Source: Tianweitania sediminis
GTDB taxonomy: Bacteria > Pseudomonadota > Alphaproteobacteria > Rhizobiales > Rhizobiaceae
Reading direction: 5' to 3'
Assembly: GCF_017813335.1 (NCBI RefSeq)
Contig: NZ_JAGIYY010000007.1
Span: 1 to 64,000, forward strand
Length of the DNA stretch: 64,000 bases
Below are positions 61,692 to 64,000 of the stretch, in pieces; position 1 is the stretch's first letter, and every line of letters starts with the position of its first letter. Under the pieces are notes generated by a model. The model did no database searches. It saw only the letters and a list, made by a program, of their open reading frames with translations, and was not told the origin of the DNA. The translations under genes were made by a program, and so were the position numbers.

Positions 61692-62576
61692 TTGGCACAT
61701 CGTATTCTGATTACAGGAGCCACCGGAACGGTGGGCGGGGCCACTTTGCGCGCCCTCAAGGCCGATGCCGAAGCGGGCAAGGTCGAGTTGCTTGGAGCGG
61801 CGCGCAGTTCAGAAGGCGCAGACAAGCTGCGTGACGCCGGATTTGCGCCGGTCAGCTTCGATTTCGACGATGTTTCCACCTTGCGCCCGGCGCTGAAAGG
61901 CGTCGATTCGGTATTCCTGCTCACTGGTTATTCGGTGGATATGCTGGTGCAGGCCAAGCGTCTGCTGGATGCAGCCAAGGCCGAAGGCGTGCGCCATATC
62001 GTGCATCTGGGTGCATTCGCCGCGCCCGACACGCCGCACGCGCATTTCGCATGGCATCAGCTTATCGAGCGCGCGACCGAAGCAATGGGCTTCGATTGGA
62101 CGCATCTGCATCCGAACTTCTTCATGGACACCGTCTGGAACGGATTCGCTCGCCGCCCGGACCGACTCGTCCATTTCATCGGTGATCGCCGCGCATCCTT
62201 CGTGTCATCCGACGATATGGCAGCGGTTGCTGCCGAAGCGCTGCGCAATCCGCAGGCTCACAAGGGCAAATCCTATCCGCTCGCAGTCGAAGCGGTGACT
62301 TTCAATGAGCTAGCTGCCGTCTTGTCGGAAGTCACCGGCAGACAGGTTACATATATGCCGCGCCCGGCTGCGGAGCTTTTCCCGGTGATGCAGAGACAGG
62401 GTGCGGAAGCAAATTATGCGAAAAGCCTTGCTGAAGGCATAGCGGCCATCGAGTCAGGCGAATTTGCAGAGGCTGGCGCAACCTTCGACAATGTGGAGAC
62501 GCTCATCGGTCGCAAGCCGATAGACTGGCGCGACTTCGCAACCACACGGCTCGGCGAACTTCCGGCCGCTGGGTAA
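61692..62576 (+). CDS. NmrA-family NAD(P)-binding protein
   Basis: A 294-aa atypical SDR of the NmrA/SDR_a5 type with N-terminal GATGTVGG and no YxxxK catalytic pair in the usual place. Such proteins are quinone or azo reductases or redox sensors. The start is TTG 61692, with GGGAGGA at 61681-61687. Its presence under the shared operator suggests a role in the pathway or in redox sensing; the substrate is unknown. Confidence 0.82.
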   Translation: MAHRILITGATGTVGGATLRALKADAEAGKVELLGAARSSEGADKLRDAGFAPVSFDFDDVSTLRPALKGVDSVFLLTGYSVDMLVQAKRLLDAAKAEGVRHIVHLGAFAAPDTPHAHFAWHQLIERATEAMGFDWTHLHPNFFMDTVWNGFARRPDRLVHFIGDRRASFVSSDDMAAVAAEALRNPQAHKGKSYPLAVEAVTFNELAAVLSEVTGRQVTYMPRPAAELFPVMQRQGAEANYAKSLAEGIAAIESGEFAEAGATFDNVETLIGRKPIDWRDFATTRLGELPAAG

Positions 62577-62586
62577 GATCACCCTC

Positions 62587-62627
62587 TCGGCCGTCACCCT
62601 CGGGCTTGTCCCAAGGATGACGGCCGA
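62587..62627. terminator. Long hairpin between convergent genes, dispersed-palindrome type
   Basis: TCGGCCGTCA at 62587-62596 pairs perfectly with TGACGGCCGA at 62618-62627. The loop contains CTCGGGCTTGTCCCAAGG, a second, imperfect hairpin. This core resembles palindromes dispersed in many alphaproteobacterial genomes (recalled, not searched). It lies between the stops of the NmrA-like gene and ACAD 4 and may act as a bidirectional terminator. Confidence 0.65.
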
Positions 62628-62642
62628 TGGGAGCCGATATGC

Positions 62643-63779
62643 CTACAAAGTCCGCCCAATCAGTTCCTTCATGATCTCATTGGTTCCAGCATAGATGCGC
62701 TGCACGCGGGCGTCGGCATAGGCGCGGGTAATCGGATACTCCCACATGAAGCCGTAGCCGCCGTGAAGCTGTAGCAGTGCGTCCAGAACCTTGCCCTGCA
62801 TCTCGCTGGTCCACAGCTTGACCATCGCCGCAGTGGTAGTGTCGAGCTTGTTTTCCAGCACGAGTTCAAGGCAGCGGTCGAGGAAGATGCGCCCGACCTG
62901 CACTTCCGTCTTCATCTCCGCCAGCGTGAAGCGCGAGTTCTGGAAATCGATAACCGGCTTGCCGAAAGCATGACGGTTGCGGGTATATTCAATCGTCCAG
63001 TCAAGTGCGGCCTCACAGCAGGAAACCGCCTGGATGCCGACATGCATTCGCTCCCATGCAAGCTCTCGCATCATATAGCCGAAGCCCTTGCCTTCTTCAC
63101 CGATCAGGTTCGAAACAGGCACACGAACCTCGTTGAAGAAGAGTTCGGATGTATCCTGCGCCTTGGTTCCGAGCTTTTTCAGGCGACGCCCGCGCTCGAA
63201 GCCCGGCCTGTCCGCTTCGACCACGATCAGGCTGATGCCCTTCGCGCCCTGCGCACGATCGGTCTTGCAGGCGACAAGAAACAGGTCCGCCGTCTGGCCA
63301 TTGGTGATGAATGTTTTCTGGCCGGAAATTACATATTCGTCGCCCTCGCGCACCGCTGTCGTGCGGATGGCTTGCAAGTCCGAACCGCCACCCGGCTCCG
63401 TCATGGCGATACCGGAAATATAATCGCCGCTGGCCATTTTCGGCAGCCAGCGCTGCTGCTGCTCCGGCGTGCCGTAATGATCGATATAGGGCGCGACGAT
63501 ATCTGAATGCAGCGCAAAGCCGAGGCCGGTCAGGTTCAAACGCGCCTGTTCTTCCATGAGGATGATGGCATAGCGGCGATCCGCGCCCACACCGCCGGAT
63601 TCGGCGGGTATAGCTGTGCACAAAAAGCCCAGTTCACCCGCCCGCTTCCACGCCCAGCGCGGCACCTCGCCCTTTTCTTCCCATCCCTCATGATGAGGAG
63701 CGAGTTCCTCCTCCATGAAGCGTCTCACAGACGCCCTGAAAATCTCATGTTCCTCAGAAAACAATGTCCGCTCGATCAC
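62643..63779 (-). CDS. Acyl-CoA dehydrogenase 4 (IVD/LCAD-like Glu position)
   Basis: A 378-aa acyl-CoA dehydrogenase with AMTEPGGGSDLQAIR and GQKTFITNGQTADLF. The EGT position is RIYAGTNEIMKE, with Ala in place of Glu, but RELAWERMHVG carries the Glu at the isovaleryl/long-chain position. GTG 63779 is preferred because GGGAG lies 6 bases upstream; a GTG 18 codons earlier adds an unlikely Gly-rich stretch. It is divergent from the NIPSNAP gene across site G. Confidence 0.88.
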   Translation of the reverse strand: MIERTLFSEEHEIFRASVRRFMEEELAPHHEGWEEKGEVPRWAWKRAGELGFLCTAIPAESGGVGADRRYAIILMEEQARLNLTGLGFALHSDIVAPYIDHYGTPEQQQRWLPKMASGDYISGIAMTEPGGGSDLQAIRTTAVREGDEYVISGQKTFITNGQTADLFLVACKTDRAQGAKGISLIVVEADRPGFERGRRLKKLGTKAQDTSELFFNEVRVPVSNLIGEEGKGFGYMMRELAWERMHVGIQAVSCCEAALDWTIEYTRNRHAFGKPVIDFQNSRFTLAEMKTEVQVGRIFLDRCLELVLENKLDTTTAAMVKLWTSEMQGKVLDALLQLHGGYGFMWEYPITRAYADARVQRIYAGTNEIMKELIGRTL

Positions 63780-63868
63780 GATCTTCTCCCTGAATGCCTT
63801 CCGGCGATCGCCGCCGCCGCCGTGTTCAGCCACCTCTCTAACATGTTATCCGATAGAGGCAATAATTT

Positions 63869-63882
63869 CGAACAATTGTTTG
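63869..63882 (-). promoter_or_regulatory. Operator site G (CAAAC-N4-GTTCG on minus strand)
   Basis: The plus strand reads CGAAC AATT GTTTG. It is located between the divergent ACAD 4 and NIPSNAP genes, 90 bases from the former and 48 from the latter. Confidence 0.68.
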
Positions 63883-63929
63883 ATTTTGAGATCACGCGGC
63901 TGTATTATGCTCAGCACAGGGGAATTCCA

Positions 63930-64000
63930 ATGATCGTAGAAAAGCGCACTTACACCTTCCATCCGGGCAAGCTGGCGGAATTTCTGACGCTGTACGAGAA
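63930..64000 (+). CDS. NIPSNAP-family protein, N-terminal part
   Basis: Only 23 codons lie in the window. MIVEKRTYTFHPGKLAEFLT matches the conserved N-terminus of NIPSNAP proteins, small ferredoxin-like-fold proteins common in catabolic clusters. AGGGG (63918-63922) lies 7 bases before the ATG. The gene runs off the right edge, so the locus probably continues. Confidence 0.8.
   Translation, partial: MIVEKRTYTFHPGKLAEFLTLYE

Noticed and set aside
1-64000. CRISPR arrays, tRNA or rRNA genes
   Set aside because: No spaced direct repeats and no cloverleaf or rRNA sequence were recognised by eye.

Overview
The window comes from a GC-rich alphaproteobacterium, most probably of the Rhizobiales (Hyphomicrobiales, perhaps Brucellaceae or a relative). 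This is inferred from the Aap-type amino-acid transporter, an RHE_PE00001/DUF1612-family protein, an ScpB-like remnant, rhizobial-type FtsI sequence and a Liv-type transporter. The RHE_PE00001 and ScpB pieces are more typical of repABC plasmids or chromids than of a core chromosome. I saw no rRNA, tRNA or CRISPR array.

Left part (1-8.3 kb): the end of an IS3-family element abuts an ftsI gene that has lost its start and membrane anchor. A LysR regulator then faces an operon of a cystathionine beta-lyase-like PLP enzyme and an aapJQMP amino-acid ABC transporter. The ATPase gene aapP carries a one-base frameshift.

Middle part (8.3-29.9 kb): a mobile and defence island. It holds an IetAS-type AAA ATPase/subtilase pair, a DUF1612 protein, and a Tn7/Tn5053-like transposition module tniA-tniB-tniQ with tniA frameshifted. 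It continues with a Gabija-like pair (gajA, gajB) transcribed divergently, across 99 bp, from an AddB-like nuclease and an AddA-like helicase-nuclease. A probable scpB remnant, a complete single-gene Tn3-family element and a broken IS5-family transposase close it. The divergent OLD nuclease/UvrD plus AddB/AddA set is the best candidate here for an undescribed or composite defence system.

Right part (29.9-64 kb): a large CoA-dependent catabolic locus with a Liv-type ABC importer, two AMP-forming acyl-CoA ligases, one ADP-forming acyl-CoA synthetase, four acyl-CoA dehydrogenases, four crotonases, six short-chain dehydrogenases and two small MaoC hydratases. It also has a Cys-less thiolase-like protein with its DUF35 partner, a MmgE/PrpD protein, a mesaconyl-CoA hydratase-like and a malyl-CoA-lyase-like pair, a second CitE-like lyase, a metallo-beta-lactamase-fold hydrolase and an EamA transporter. 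A TetR regulator sits in the middle. Seven intergenic sites share the pattern C-(T/A)-AAC-N4-GTT-(C/T/A)-G, and together they cover the promoter region of every operon in the locus. This points to one TetR regulon for uptake, activation, beta-oxidation-like breakdown and retro-aldol or lyase cleavage of an unidentified carboxylic acid. The mesaconyl-CoA/malyl-CoA steps suggest glyoxylate, propionyl-CoA and acetyl-CoA as end products. The importer gene livF is cut at its 3' end by the IS5 remnant, so the island edge has slightly damaged this locus.
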